From NCBI GenBank assembly GCA_030549495.1, contig JAUIRK010000018.1:1-64000 (forward strand): 64,000 nt of DNA, given 5' to 3'. This DNA is from Nectonema munidae. Lineage: Eukaryota > Nematomorpha > Nectonematoida > Nectonematidae. Below, in pieces: positions 38,654 to 49,400 of this stretch (position 1 is its first letter; every line of letters begins with the position of its first letter). Below the pieces are notes generated by a model, which saw only the letters and a list, made by a program, of their open reading frames with translations, was not told where the DNA came from and did no database searches. The translations under genes and the position numbers were made by a program.

Positions 38654-38998
38654 CCAGTGCTCGCGCTACCTATATAATTTTGGGGCACGTGCCCCCCCCC
38701 CCGTTTTTTTCTTTACCCCCCCCCCCCCCCCCCCTAAAATTTTTGATTTTGCCCCATGCACTTTTTAAAGGAAAAATAAATAAGCAAAATTTGTACACAA
38801 TAATCTTATATAAATGCTGGTGTATGAGTATGTATAATATGAGATTTCTATAGGTTTTTATACAGAAGTACTTCATGCTTTTCAGCAAAGTAATATAGGA
38901 TATAAAGTAATATAGGAAATAAATTTTTTGCAAATGTGTTTCTTTGCCCCATTGCAGCCCCCCCAACCCTTAAAATTTAGCTTTAGCGCGGGCACTGG
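38654..38998. mobile_element. hAT-like MITE with poly-C tracts
   Basis: Terminal inverted repeats CCAGTGCTCGCGCTA (left) and CCAGTGCCCGCGCTA (right, inverted) bound 345 bp. The flanks read GTTACAAG on the left and GTTACAAC on the right, fitting an 8-bp hAT-type duplication within two bases. The left flank also matches the end of the 164-bp tandem unit on the right, so it inserted into that array. The interior has C runs near 38691-38702 and 38716-38734. Confidence 0.6.
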
Positions 38999-39456
38999 TT
39001 ACAACTAAGATGATAACTATAGCTCCCTTAAATCTCTGCTTTCCTCAATTTTCCTAAATATCTGACCTATTTTCACATTTGCAATGTTTAGTCTAATCTT
39101 GGCAAATTTAATAGGAAGATGGTTCTCCTAGCAATGGAATTGTGTATCTGATTTAGACTAGTTACAACTAAGATGATAACTATAGCTCCCTTAAATTAGT
39201 TTTCATCCATTTTCCTAAATATCTGACCTATTTTCACATCTGCTATGTTTACATAGTCCAATCTTGGCAAATTTAATAGGAAGATGGTTCTCCTAGCAAT
39301 GGAATTGTGTATCTGATTTAGACTAGTTACAACTAAGATGATAACTATAGCTCCCTTAAATCAGTTTTCATCCATTTTCCTAAATATCTGACCTATTTTC
39401 ACATTTGAAATGTTTACATAGTCCAATCTAGGCAGGCACTAAGATTCTCCTAACGA
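38998..39456. repeat. Tandem repeat, unit about 164 bp, ~2.8 copies
   Basis: Units start GTTACAACTAAGATGATAAC at 38998, 39161 and 39326. The first two copies are nearly identical over most of their length and the third decays after about 110 bp. A short piece of a preceding unit lies left of the MITE (about 38628-38652). Confidence 0.85.
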
Positions 39457-40998
39457 ATGAAATTGATTACAGCGTTTACCTAAGTTTCATCCATTAATTT
39501 AAAACGTGAAGTTTTTCTTATTTCATGCAGGCGAAAGAGAGTTTGAGAAAGAAAATCCCTTAAAGCTTCATCTTGTAAATGTCTACATCATCACGTTCGT
39601 AGCATTTATGATTTCACATATATGTTTGAAGAATAGAAAAAAATGAAAAGTTTTTTGTTGTAAAGTTTTAAACTAGTTTTAAAAGAATAAAATAGAATAA
39701 TTTATGTTTTTTTGCAAAGCTTTGACAATAAATACATTTTACAAATTTAGCAGTTATATATTATCATACATACAGTGCAGCACATAGCACAAATGATGCT
39801 AGCGTAATCTTAGTTTGGCCACCCCCTTAAAATTTCTAATGGACCATTTTGGTTTTGGCTATTTTGGTTTTGGACAACTCTGTTTATGGGGTATTCTTGT
39901 TTTGGACTGTTTTGGTTCGGCCATTTTAGTTTTGTACTGTTTGGGATTCCCAAACCTGGGATCGCGACTCCACTTGGGGTCTCAAAGACCTTATAAATGA
40001 TAATGATTTATAAGTGATTTGACTGATATAAATGAATTAAGAGGATTCAGTAAGCTTTTCCCGAACATTGCCGCTTCCGTCCTAAGACGTTATATATAGG
40101 CCTAATTCTAAAAGACAAAGGATAGAATATACGTTAGGTCAAATTGCTTTTTTTAATGCCATGATTAACTGGGGCAGTCAATTGTACAGTAGATTGTTAT
40201 GTACCCTCTTTTTATCTCACGTTTTTTATTTTTAAATTGTGCCCCCTCCCCCTGCCTATTCAACTTTTTTTCTGGTTACACCATTGCTTCTATCTAATTT
40301 GCATTTAGAGTTAAATTAAAATAGTTTTCATCGTTACAATTTTATATCAATGAATATTGTTAGACTCGCGGTAAGAATTTTTTTCAACAAAAGTCACTTC
40401 ATCTTTATCACTATGTCTGTTACATTTTGTAACATTTGAAAATTTTAATTTAGCTATTCTGTTTAAAATCAAGAATACTCTATTTGCTTAATATTTGAGC
40501 AGAGATATTTTTTATAATGTTCGGTTGTTAAATTTTATAAGTAACACTGTACATAATCAAATACCTTTTTTAAAGAAAATTTGTAGATTATTATAGTAAA
40601 AATATAATATCGAGACAAAACATTTCAGTTGTAAAAAATGTACTATTATTTTTATAAGACATTTTGTTTCATGGACAATTCGCCCCTTTATTTTCATAGG
40701 ACATTTTGGACAATTTTAAAAAATTAAGAGATAAAATGATTAATTTGAAATAATTTAATAGAGATAAAATAAACAAGAATATAAAATTTTTTAATAATTT
40801 TACACATATAATAAGCAAAGATGGATGAAACCAATAGCCTGTGAGACAATTTGTCCTTGGGGCGAAATGCCTATCGACCGTTAGTTTAAATAATTTTTTA
40901 ATTATAAGGGCTAGCTACTTAAATGTTGGCTTTTGCTGCTTATAAAAACTTGAAAATATCAAATAAACTCTAATTCATATTAACATATTTGAAAAATA
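39457..40998. other. AT-rich DNA with one hAT terminus fragment
   Basis: Around 39944-39990, GGGATTCCCAAACCTGGGATC and the following CGACTCCACTTGGGGTC resemble the end of a ZBED-type hAT transposon. An imperfect inverted pair around CAATTCGCCCC (40677) and its complement near 40860 may be an old MITE. A short frame at 39815-40000 is a run of ATTTTGGTTTTGG repeats, not a gene. Confidence 0.35.
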
Positions 40999-42055
40999 GG
41001 ATCATTTCTTAAAGAACATGGACTCAAGTGGGAGAATGTTGGTGGCATATGTACTGATGGTGAACCGTCTATCCTAGGCTTTAGATCTGGGTTTCAACAG
41101 ATGGTAAAGAATGTTTCTCCACAAGCAGTTGGAGTTTATTGCATTATACATCGTCAAGTATTAGCTTCAAAAACATTGCCAACAGATTTGATAACTGTTA
41201 TGCAATGAGTTGTTAAAACAGTTAACTTCATAAAGTCAAATGCATTGAACAATCGCTTGTTCGCTAAACTGTGACAAGAAATGGATTCCAAGCATGAAGT
41301 TCTTCTATTGCACACCGAGGTAAGGTTGTTGTCAAAAAGCAAAGTATTGCAGAGATTTTTGAGTAGAATGCTGAGTTGAGAGAATTCCTATCTCATCAAG
41401 GAAGAACAGAACTTTCAAATTTCCTTGGTAACGTGAATAATTTGGCAACAACTACATACTTGGTAGATTTCTTCCCAATTCTGAATTCCCTTAATCTTTC
41501 ACTTCAGGGAGAAAATTCCAACATACTTGATTTTGCAGAATAACTAAATACCTTCCTAATGAAGCTTGCTTTTTGGCTGTCAAGAATAAAAAAGAGAAAT
41601 TTTGACGTTGCCACGTTAAATGCATTTGTTGAAGAAAATGAGACTGATGTTCCATTCAACCACAGTTTTCAGTTTTCTGATCCCACACTTGGAGACTTTA
41701 AAAGAAGAGTTTAGTCGTTATTTTCTAGAAAGCCTCAGTTATCCCATAGCTTACTTAGAAAACCATTTCCTGCAAAAATCAAAGATGTTCCTGAAAGATA
41801 TCAAGATGAATTCATTGATCTTATCACATCTGACTGTGCAAACACTGACTTTGAAATCAATTTTGGATCAAGCAATTACTTCGATATCCAAATATGCCTG
41901 AAGGTAGGCCGATAATTCTCATGCTTTTTCCTTGGACATATATCAGTGTGAAGTGACCTTTTCATCTTTACTACTTATAAAATCGAAGCTAAGAAGTAAA
42001 CTCCATGCTGAGGATGACCTACGTTGTGCTGCATCCAAAACAACACCACGGAGTT
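40999..42055 (+). pseudogene. ZBED5/SCAND3-type hAT transposase remnant
   Basis: Conserved blocks appear in order. They are FLKEHGLKWENVGGICTDGE, SILGFRSGFQQMVKNV, then a shortened CIIHRQVLASKTLP, LLLHTEVRLLSKSKVLQRF, and finally YQCEVTFSSLLLIKSKLRSK with AEDDLRCAASKT. The last block is the hAT C-terminal dimerisation motif. Several stops and frameshifts interrupt it (for example after TVMQ near 41204 and near 41350). The N-terminal BED finger is not present. This is a dead plain DNA transposon in the gap between genes A and B. Confidence 0.75.
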
Positions 42056-42558
42056 GGCGAAAAAAAGCGGCACCAACCATCACACCCTCGCAGTACGGAC
42101 TATGGCTTTTTACTCCACCTTCGAACTTTAAAGGTATTTTTCGCTTAATAAAAAATATGTAAGCCCATATGAAAACCATATGAACTTTTCAGCGTAACGA
42201 TATATAACTCATTATGACTTGAAAAAATTTTTATAGGCCCATAATTTTTTTATCCACACTCATCCCGGGGTCCTGTCTATAATTCTAAAATAGGGCACAT
42301 TTTTTTTGTAGTTTTTTGAAATATTTTTGACTTAAGATAAAATTTCATTCATTTCTAATCGTATGATTCATAAGAAAAAAAAATTAGAAAGCAAATTTTA
42401 TAAAATCACAAAAAAAAATTTCAAAAATAATTAACGCTATCTAAACAAAATTTGATTTGACAGAGTACTTACATATTATATATATACATTTATACATATG
42501 TATACATGTACAGCATAAATTGATATAGCAAATAAAAAAATTGAAAAATTATAAGACA
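42056..42558. other. AT-rich DNA, nothing recognised
   Basis: No supported gene or element ends in this stretch. Confidence 0.45.
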
Positions 42559-43115
42559 TTATTTTGATTTAATCAATAAACAATCAAAACATCTGTAGAC
42601 AAGGTATTGGCAGTTCGGACACATCATTTTTGTGTGTTTTTTACATATATACTTATTACACATATCACATTTTATGGTTTCCCTCTTTTTAGGTTTACAA
42701 GATGAAATGTAACAGTTTCCTCTAGAAGTTGAAGGAAGTTCTCGAGTTTCTAAAGTATTTTCAAAATCGTAAAAGGATAAAATACCTAGAATGTTTCCGA
42801 GGGTCAAGGAACTTTGTGCTCTCAATTGCATGGATGTTTTAGACAATTTACAACACAGATCTCTTAGAAAATATTTTCTTTCACCAGCTTTTGCTGATGG
42901 ATATAAATTTGGGGAGTTACATTTCGAAATTATCCAACTGTTATGACAAACTATATCCAAATAATTTGCAAAATCAGCATATGTCCATTTCGGCTTATAA
43001 CAAGTGCCCTCAACATTTTATTAGCCATATCAACCCCACTTTTAAAGCTATTGTAAATTGTTATTGTTTCTGGAACATTGTTTACCCCTTCAGTATGAAT
43101 ATTACCTAAATGCTG
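42559..43115 (-). pseudogene. piggyBac transposase C-terminal remnant
   Basis: The minus strand gives VPETITIYNSFKSGVDMANK, matching the usual YNSTKGGVD block. A frameshift follows, then YADFANYLDIVCHNSWIISK, YFLRDLCCKLSK and the zinc-binding tail KRETIKCDMCNKYICKKHTK with MMCPNCQ. This covers the last third of the family's usual length of about 550-600 residues. It differs clearly from the piggyBac tail at 37204-37437, so two lineages are present. Confidence 0.7.
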
Positions 43116-43129
43116 ACTGGACAATATGT

Positions 43130-43204
43130 AGAAAATTTTGGGTCGTAGAAAGTCTGGTGAGGCTTAAATGGAGTCGCCACTGGAAAAAGGTTGGGAACGA
43201 CTGC
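43130..43204. mobile_element. Solitary hAT terminus
   Basis: Inverted, it reads CAGTCGTTCCCAACCTTTTT followed by CCAGTGGCGACTCC, typical of one end of a ZBED-type hAT. The other end was not identified. Confidence 0.45.
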
Positions 43205-43421
43205 TCTAGAGCAAATCGTTTACAAGATAAGATTAGCTATTAAAGTATTAAAAGTGAAGGCTCTCTTAAATGTTGTCATCACTACTACGATTGCATCATC
43301 ATCACCATGACAGGAAGTCAATTCATTTGCCCTCCTCTGCTATTTAACTCGCTTCTCCCGCTATTTCGCTCATTCTTTCTTTTGCTACTTCACTCGTTCT
43401 GCTCATCCTCTCTCAGTCGTC

Positions 43422-46400
43422 ATGCTTTTAGCTTCTCCTCTCCTCTTCGCTCTTCTGCCCCTTATCCATGGAAATAACGCTAATACTCCAATATCCGTAG
43501 AGGCACAACATTTAAGATCCCATCGGCTATTTTCGAATAAGTTCAAAAACCCAGTTCAAAACTATGATGAAACTGAAGATCGTTCTCCTTTGTGGTCTCG
43601 TGGTAATGCGTAAGTTGTAAAATATATTGTATTTCATTTAACTATCTTCTAGTTTTGTTTCTAGCCTTCGTTGCATATTTTTTTAAAATCCTAAAATTAT
43701 AATTAAAAATAACTGTATTCGAGTAATTGTACATGTTTTTTGCATTTATTTTTGGAAAATTGAGATTGGAAGTAAGATGACCATAATCAAGGAAGTGAAT
43801 TTTAATGCGTTTTTTGGCAACGTTAACAAAAAATCTGAGGTTTCAAAGTTTTTAAATTTACTACTTTATTTCTCAAAAGGAGCGCCGATTTTTACTACCA
43901 GCGAAATTAAAGCATGCTAAGTTTGGCAATTCAGGGAATATCTATTGTAGATACAATAAAGCCATGAAAATTTCCCTTAGAGTTAAAAAAAACTAATGAA
44001 ATGCGTTCACAGAATATTTTGAAATATTTTGAAGAATGATAAAGTGTTCTGAAGATTGATCATGTGTTCTGAGGATTGATAGTTGTAGAAATGCATAGAA
44101 GTAACGAGTTGGAATACAGTTGAAGGGAGATATGGGGGCTGATCACTCAAGTAAAGATAGGCATAAACTTCCTTTCTTAAAAAAAAGTAAAAAAAAAAGT
44201 TTTGTTAAAAAAAAGTAAGCGTATAAAGAAAAGTATTTCAAGTTTTGATATTTATATTATTTTTACATCTCAGATTATATGATAGATTATAATTTAGGGC
44301 GATACAAAATTGCTAGGTCATCAGCATACATACATACCTTAAATAGATTATTATTATTATTGAACTGAAACATATCATTTATATATATATCAAAAAAAAA
44401 ATTTCGAGAGATTCTATTCTGGATCAACTATGTCAGAAATTAGAAATTACATTAGTTTTATAGAATTTAAATTATAATAGAATTTCGCTGAATAAATTTT
44501 ACTGAAGAAATATATAAATAAAAAATACATACTTAATCTCTGTCCCAAAATTTTGAGGTCGCAATAATTCTCTTAAAGAATTTAAAAGCAGGAAATAATT
44601 TTGCCTTTGAAAAATGGCTTCTCTAAACTCGTTTAGATTCATCGTTGGAGGTGCCAAACTGTCTTAAATTTTCTTTTGGCCCGCGATTTTCAATTTTTTG
44701 CGCATGATTGTTTATATCATTTGGATCCACAAAGTTACGTTTATGTATAACTATCCAATGATCATAAACTTCATTATAAGGTTAGAAATGTTCTTGTAGG
44801 CAGACCATCCGTCAGAAAGAACAATGGATCTTCGTAGTATGTGTGTTTGTATAATTTCTGTAGGAGATATTCGCTCCTATTTTCAACTAACATAGAAAAT
44901 CAAACATATGGTAAATACACTTATATTCAGTTAGCAAAATAAATTCTTTGAAAATACCTTTTTGGCTTCAGTTTAGGAATTGACAGTTATAAAGTCATGA
45001 ATTTAAATTTGGCGCTCTTAGTAGAAATTGAAAATGTAAAATCTTTCAAAGAAAAATTGCTACTAACTTCAAATTAAATTAACTATTCTATTCCCCAAGT
45101 GATACTCGATTATAAAGGCTTGTAGAGAAAATAAGACAAGAACTGTAAAACAAACTCGAATAAAAGATAGCCTAAGATCCTTCTACTCTACTAAATGATC
45201 ACAACGCTAGCTAACGTAACAACGCCAATCTTACTTAAGGCAAACCTAGCATCTACCTTTATCCTAATATTACAAAAGATTCAACTTTTAAAAACACATA
45301 AAATTCATGAAAAAAATTATAATCATGTACATACTTACACATTAAGGAAAGTGTGAAGACATTGCCAACTTTTCAAAACAATCTTGATATTATTATGACT
45401 TTTGATAAATTTTAGTTGTGCAAAGCGGACTTATGCGGTCTATTCCATTATTTTTGAAATATTTTAGAACAAATGTGTGCCAAGATGTCGTTGTTGAAAA
45501 GTTAGAAGATAATGAAGAAGGAGATACATCTTCAGAAAGTGAAAAGGCAAATTTTGAAGGAATTTCTAATAACAATTAAATCAGTCACGGCTATTTGTAC
45601 TAACAATAACACTCATCATACATGCAAAGTTATGACGTAATACTTTTTTTATTTTGTTGGCCAATCCGGTCCATGTCAAATAGTGATCTTTATGGACAGG
45701 CGGAGATAAATATCATGATACCAATGCTGGCCCAACGGATATAGGCTGTATGGGAGAGTAAACCCAAAACAGCAAGTCCCAAAATAGCTAGTTCTAAAAT
45801 AAACAGCTGCTTCCAAAATAACTAGTATACCAAAATAGCTATAGCTAGTTCCATAATAGCAAGAATACCAAAATAGCTATAGTTCCATAATAGATAGTAT
45901 ACCAAATTAGCTAGTTCAAAAATAGCTGCTTTATTTTGCTTTATGAATTTTAAATAGATTGTATTACTTTTTTAACTTTCTCTATAAAATTTTTGGCGTT
46001 GATGTTTGCACATACGACCTCCTTTTTAATGTTATATAAATTTTAAATGAAGTATATCATCAGCCTTACTACTTTTTTAAACCTAGAAATAAAAATCCTC
46101 TTAAGAGAACAGTTTCCCATTATTTTTATAATGAATAGGAATATTTCTGTTGTAAAAACAAATGAATGAAAATAAAATCATTTTTATTGTAAAAAACAAA
46201 TTATGATCGTGCTCTTCCAAACCGATTTTTTCCTAGTCGAAACAGACGATTGTATGACTAAACAGCTAGTCTCAAATTAACTATTTTGGTAAACTAGCTA
46301 TTTTCGTATACTAGCTATTTTGGAACAAGCTGTTTTGGTATACTAGCTATATTGGAAATAGCTGTTTTGGTCAAGCTATTTCAGAACTAGCTATTTTGGG

Positions 46401-49400
46401 ACTAGCTAGTCGTATAATCTTTGCAACATAGTATGTCTATTTCGTAGATCACTCATGGCCAATTGTGCCTTAAAGGCTTAAAATATATAAATCATTATTT
46501 TTTCTTTTTTTTTGCAAAGATTCCTATACAACAGTCAGTAGTGGGATTCAAATTTTTTGTCAGTCGGTTCTGTTAGAAAAAAGTCAAATTTGCCAGCAAA
46601 TAAACTTATCAATTTTGATTATTCCCAATCAACAAAATTCCGTGACACCGGTTCTAACGAACCGACTGAATCCCACTACTGACAACAGTAGGAAATATTT
46701 TGTTGGAAATGAGTACAAAAAGCACAGCAGTTATGAGCATCACTCGTTACCTTAATTTCAGACAACGCTTAATTTGGCTCTTCAATTTTTTTTCTTATAT
46801 TTAGTAGATTATTCTCCGTTACGCAGATTAAAAATACATCACACTGGGTACCGGTTCAGGTTGTTCGTATTTTGAGCCATTCTTGCATGAAACTCGCACC
46901 TATATGTTATCAGGGACAATTGTTATCAGTTTTAAATTAAGTGTTGATACTGATTGAACCTTAAGCTTCGATTGAATAAAGATAAAGGATCATTTGTCCA
47001 GCCTTAGATGAAATTTTTTTTATATTGGAAATACATACGGAAAAATTCCTTACGAAGTTGTTTAAAGCCAATTACAATGATTAATTCCATGTAAATATAG
47101 CTTAGCGTTTTCTCAACTCTTTGAAAAATAAGGTTTTGTAAAGAATTGCTTTAAATACTTGAAACAAATTTTGACAACAGTTTTTAAAAAAGAAGAATTA
47201 AAGGGTTTTATAAAAGTTGCTAGAACTTTCGAAATTTTAATAGTGATTTTCAAACAATTACCATTTCGAACACACCGCTCCTTGATACCCTGAAAAAAAT
47301 ATCCCACATGATCAAATTTTGACACCACTTCCTTTTTTCAGAAATGATCAAGCTACGACGACTACAACCTACTGTTGCAAAGGATTCACAAGAAGTTTTA
47401 GGGATCATGGATGTCCAAGTAATTATTTCCTTTTTCCATTGAACAGATCATTCACGAATTAAACATACTATTGCACATTACCCACGCATTTTCAACACCA
47501 CCAAAACGCCTCACTTTTACGAGAGTCTCTCATAACTATATTATCATTGGGATCAAAGCTTTTTGAAATATCAAAATCCTTATACTCACGTTTGTTAATA
47601 TCGATTCTGACCCACACCATGAAGTTTATCCATTTCTATTGGTGAACACAAATGTTTCGTGGGTGTTTTCTTCGAAAGGCACTTTCCAACCTCTTCTATC
47701 GGAATATGAGCAAAGTAGGTTTTTTACTGTATGCATTTGAACCAAAGATCCCGTAGTACAAGAGCAAGGAATCTACCCAAATTTAACCATCACTTCAATT
47801 TGTGATGAATGATACACAGATTGTATAAAATTATCATAAACATAGATGCCTCGTAAATCTGAACAGAACATTAAAAAAAACGATCAGATAATCATGCATT
47901 GTAAAAAACAATAATTTTGTTGTCAAACTTTACAGAGTTAAAATAATACGATAACATTACTCAAAGTAGGTAATGGATGATTTGATCGCTGAAAATTTTA
48001 CAAATCTTTGAACTATTGTGATTTTATAACATTAAATGATCAGAATATACTATAGAAAGGAAAAAACCTTACAAGTTCTTCTTCATCCACCAACTTATAT
48101 TTGGTGATACACAGAGTAAATCACATGAACCTAAGGGCGGGAAAAGTAAAGTTGTTTCTTAAGATATACAACATACATAAGTGTGGAGTCGGTGTTATTT
48201 TTCTGAATACAACTTGCTCTCCACATCCCTTTATATTCGTGTATGTCTTTTCGTATTCATGCGGAAATTAAATTTTAAAGAGGTCTTTTAACAATTTCTT
48301 TTTTAAAGACACACCTAAGAATATATTCTCCAATCTCTCTTGAAAAATGTAGTTTAAATCTTCATCCTTTTCTTTTGTGATGAATTGCAAGAATTAAAGA
48401 AATGACTTTATGTTCGTCACGCGGCACATTTTGTTTACATCGGCATAAATCATTCCAAAAGAGAAGGAAATGATAAACCGAGAGAAAAATAATTTCGAGG
48501 ATTTTAAATAGGTAAATTTAATTAATGTTATCAGGCAAGGAAAACCGATCCAAGAACAGTTTCACCCCATTTGAGTCTCATCGCTATTTGAAATGTGCCA
48601 ATTTTAACGAGGAAACCTAAATATGGTTCAGAATTAGAGATGTATCGGATGTAAAATTTTTTGCATCTTCAGATGCGGATATCAAATTTGACATCCTAGC
48701 GGATGCAGATGTGGGTGTGAGAATTAATTTTTTAAGCGAATGCGGATATCATAATTGCTATTCGAGGCAAACTCAAGTTTTATACTTTCTAAAAATAGTA
48801 AATAGAAAAAAGACAAATGTTTGAAAATTGGGAATTCGGATGATATTGCTGATGTGGAAACTTAAACGATCTACCGACGAGGATGCTAGAAGGATGTACA
48901 AATTTTTGCGCATTCATCTCTAACATATATGCACAATAGGGTGATTATGAGTACTTCACATATTTGATGAAATTTGTAAAGCATTACAATCTGCATGCAA
49001 CTGATATAAACGTAAAAAGCTGGAAACTGCTCCTTCAGCTTATCTTGTGTGCCAAATTTGATAGCTTATCATTATTATCATTGAAGTATACACAGATACC
49101 TTATTATTACATATCACATACCGCTTTATTCTCTCCTTATGCAGGGGTTTTTAAAGTTTTTTAGTCACAGGCCGCTTTGAGAATCTGGTAGAACTCGCGG
49201 ATCCCTTACCTTGGAAAATACATATAAAAAGATGACCTTTCATAAAATGAGTTTATTTATTCAAATCTAATGAAATTTATGAAATCAATATATGAACACA
49301 AGAAACAATGTGAAAATGTAACATATTTGTATTTTGTAAATTAATTAAACCAAAAACCTTAATTTTGCTGGAAAGTTTTTTTAGTGAGACGGATGCTGTT

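Noticed and set aside
38547-38768. Proline-rich and glycine-rich frames
   Set aside because: They are translations of poly-C tracts in and beside a MITE.
47460-47720. Possible further exons of gene B (for example DPHHEVYPFLLVNTNVSWVF)
   Set aside because: The frame is protein-like, but no acceptor and donor pair in the right phase could be found.
48108-48170. Small exon candidate reading SKSHEPKGGKSK in intron 2 of gene B
   Set aside because: The acceptor and donor are plausible, but the phase does not match exon 2, which would hit a stop at once.
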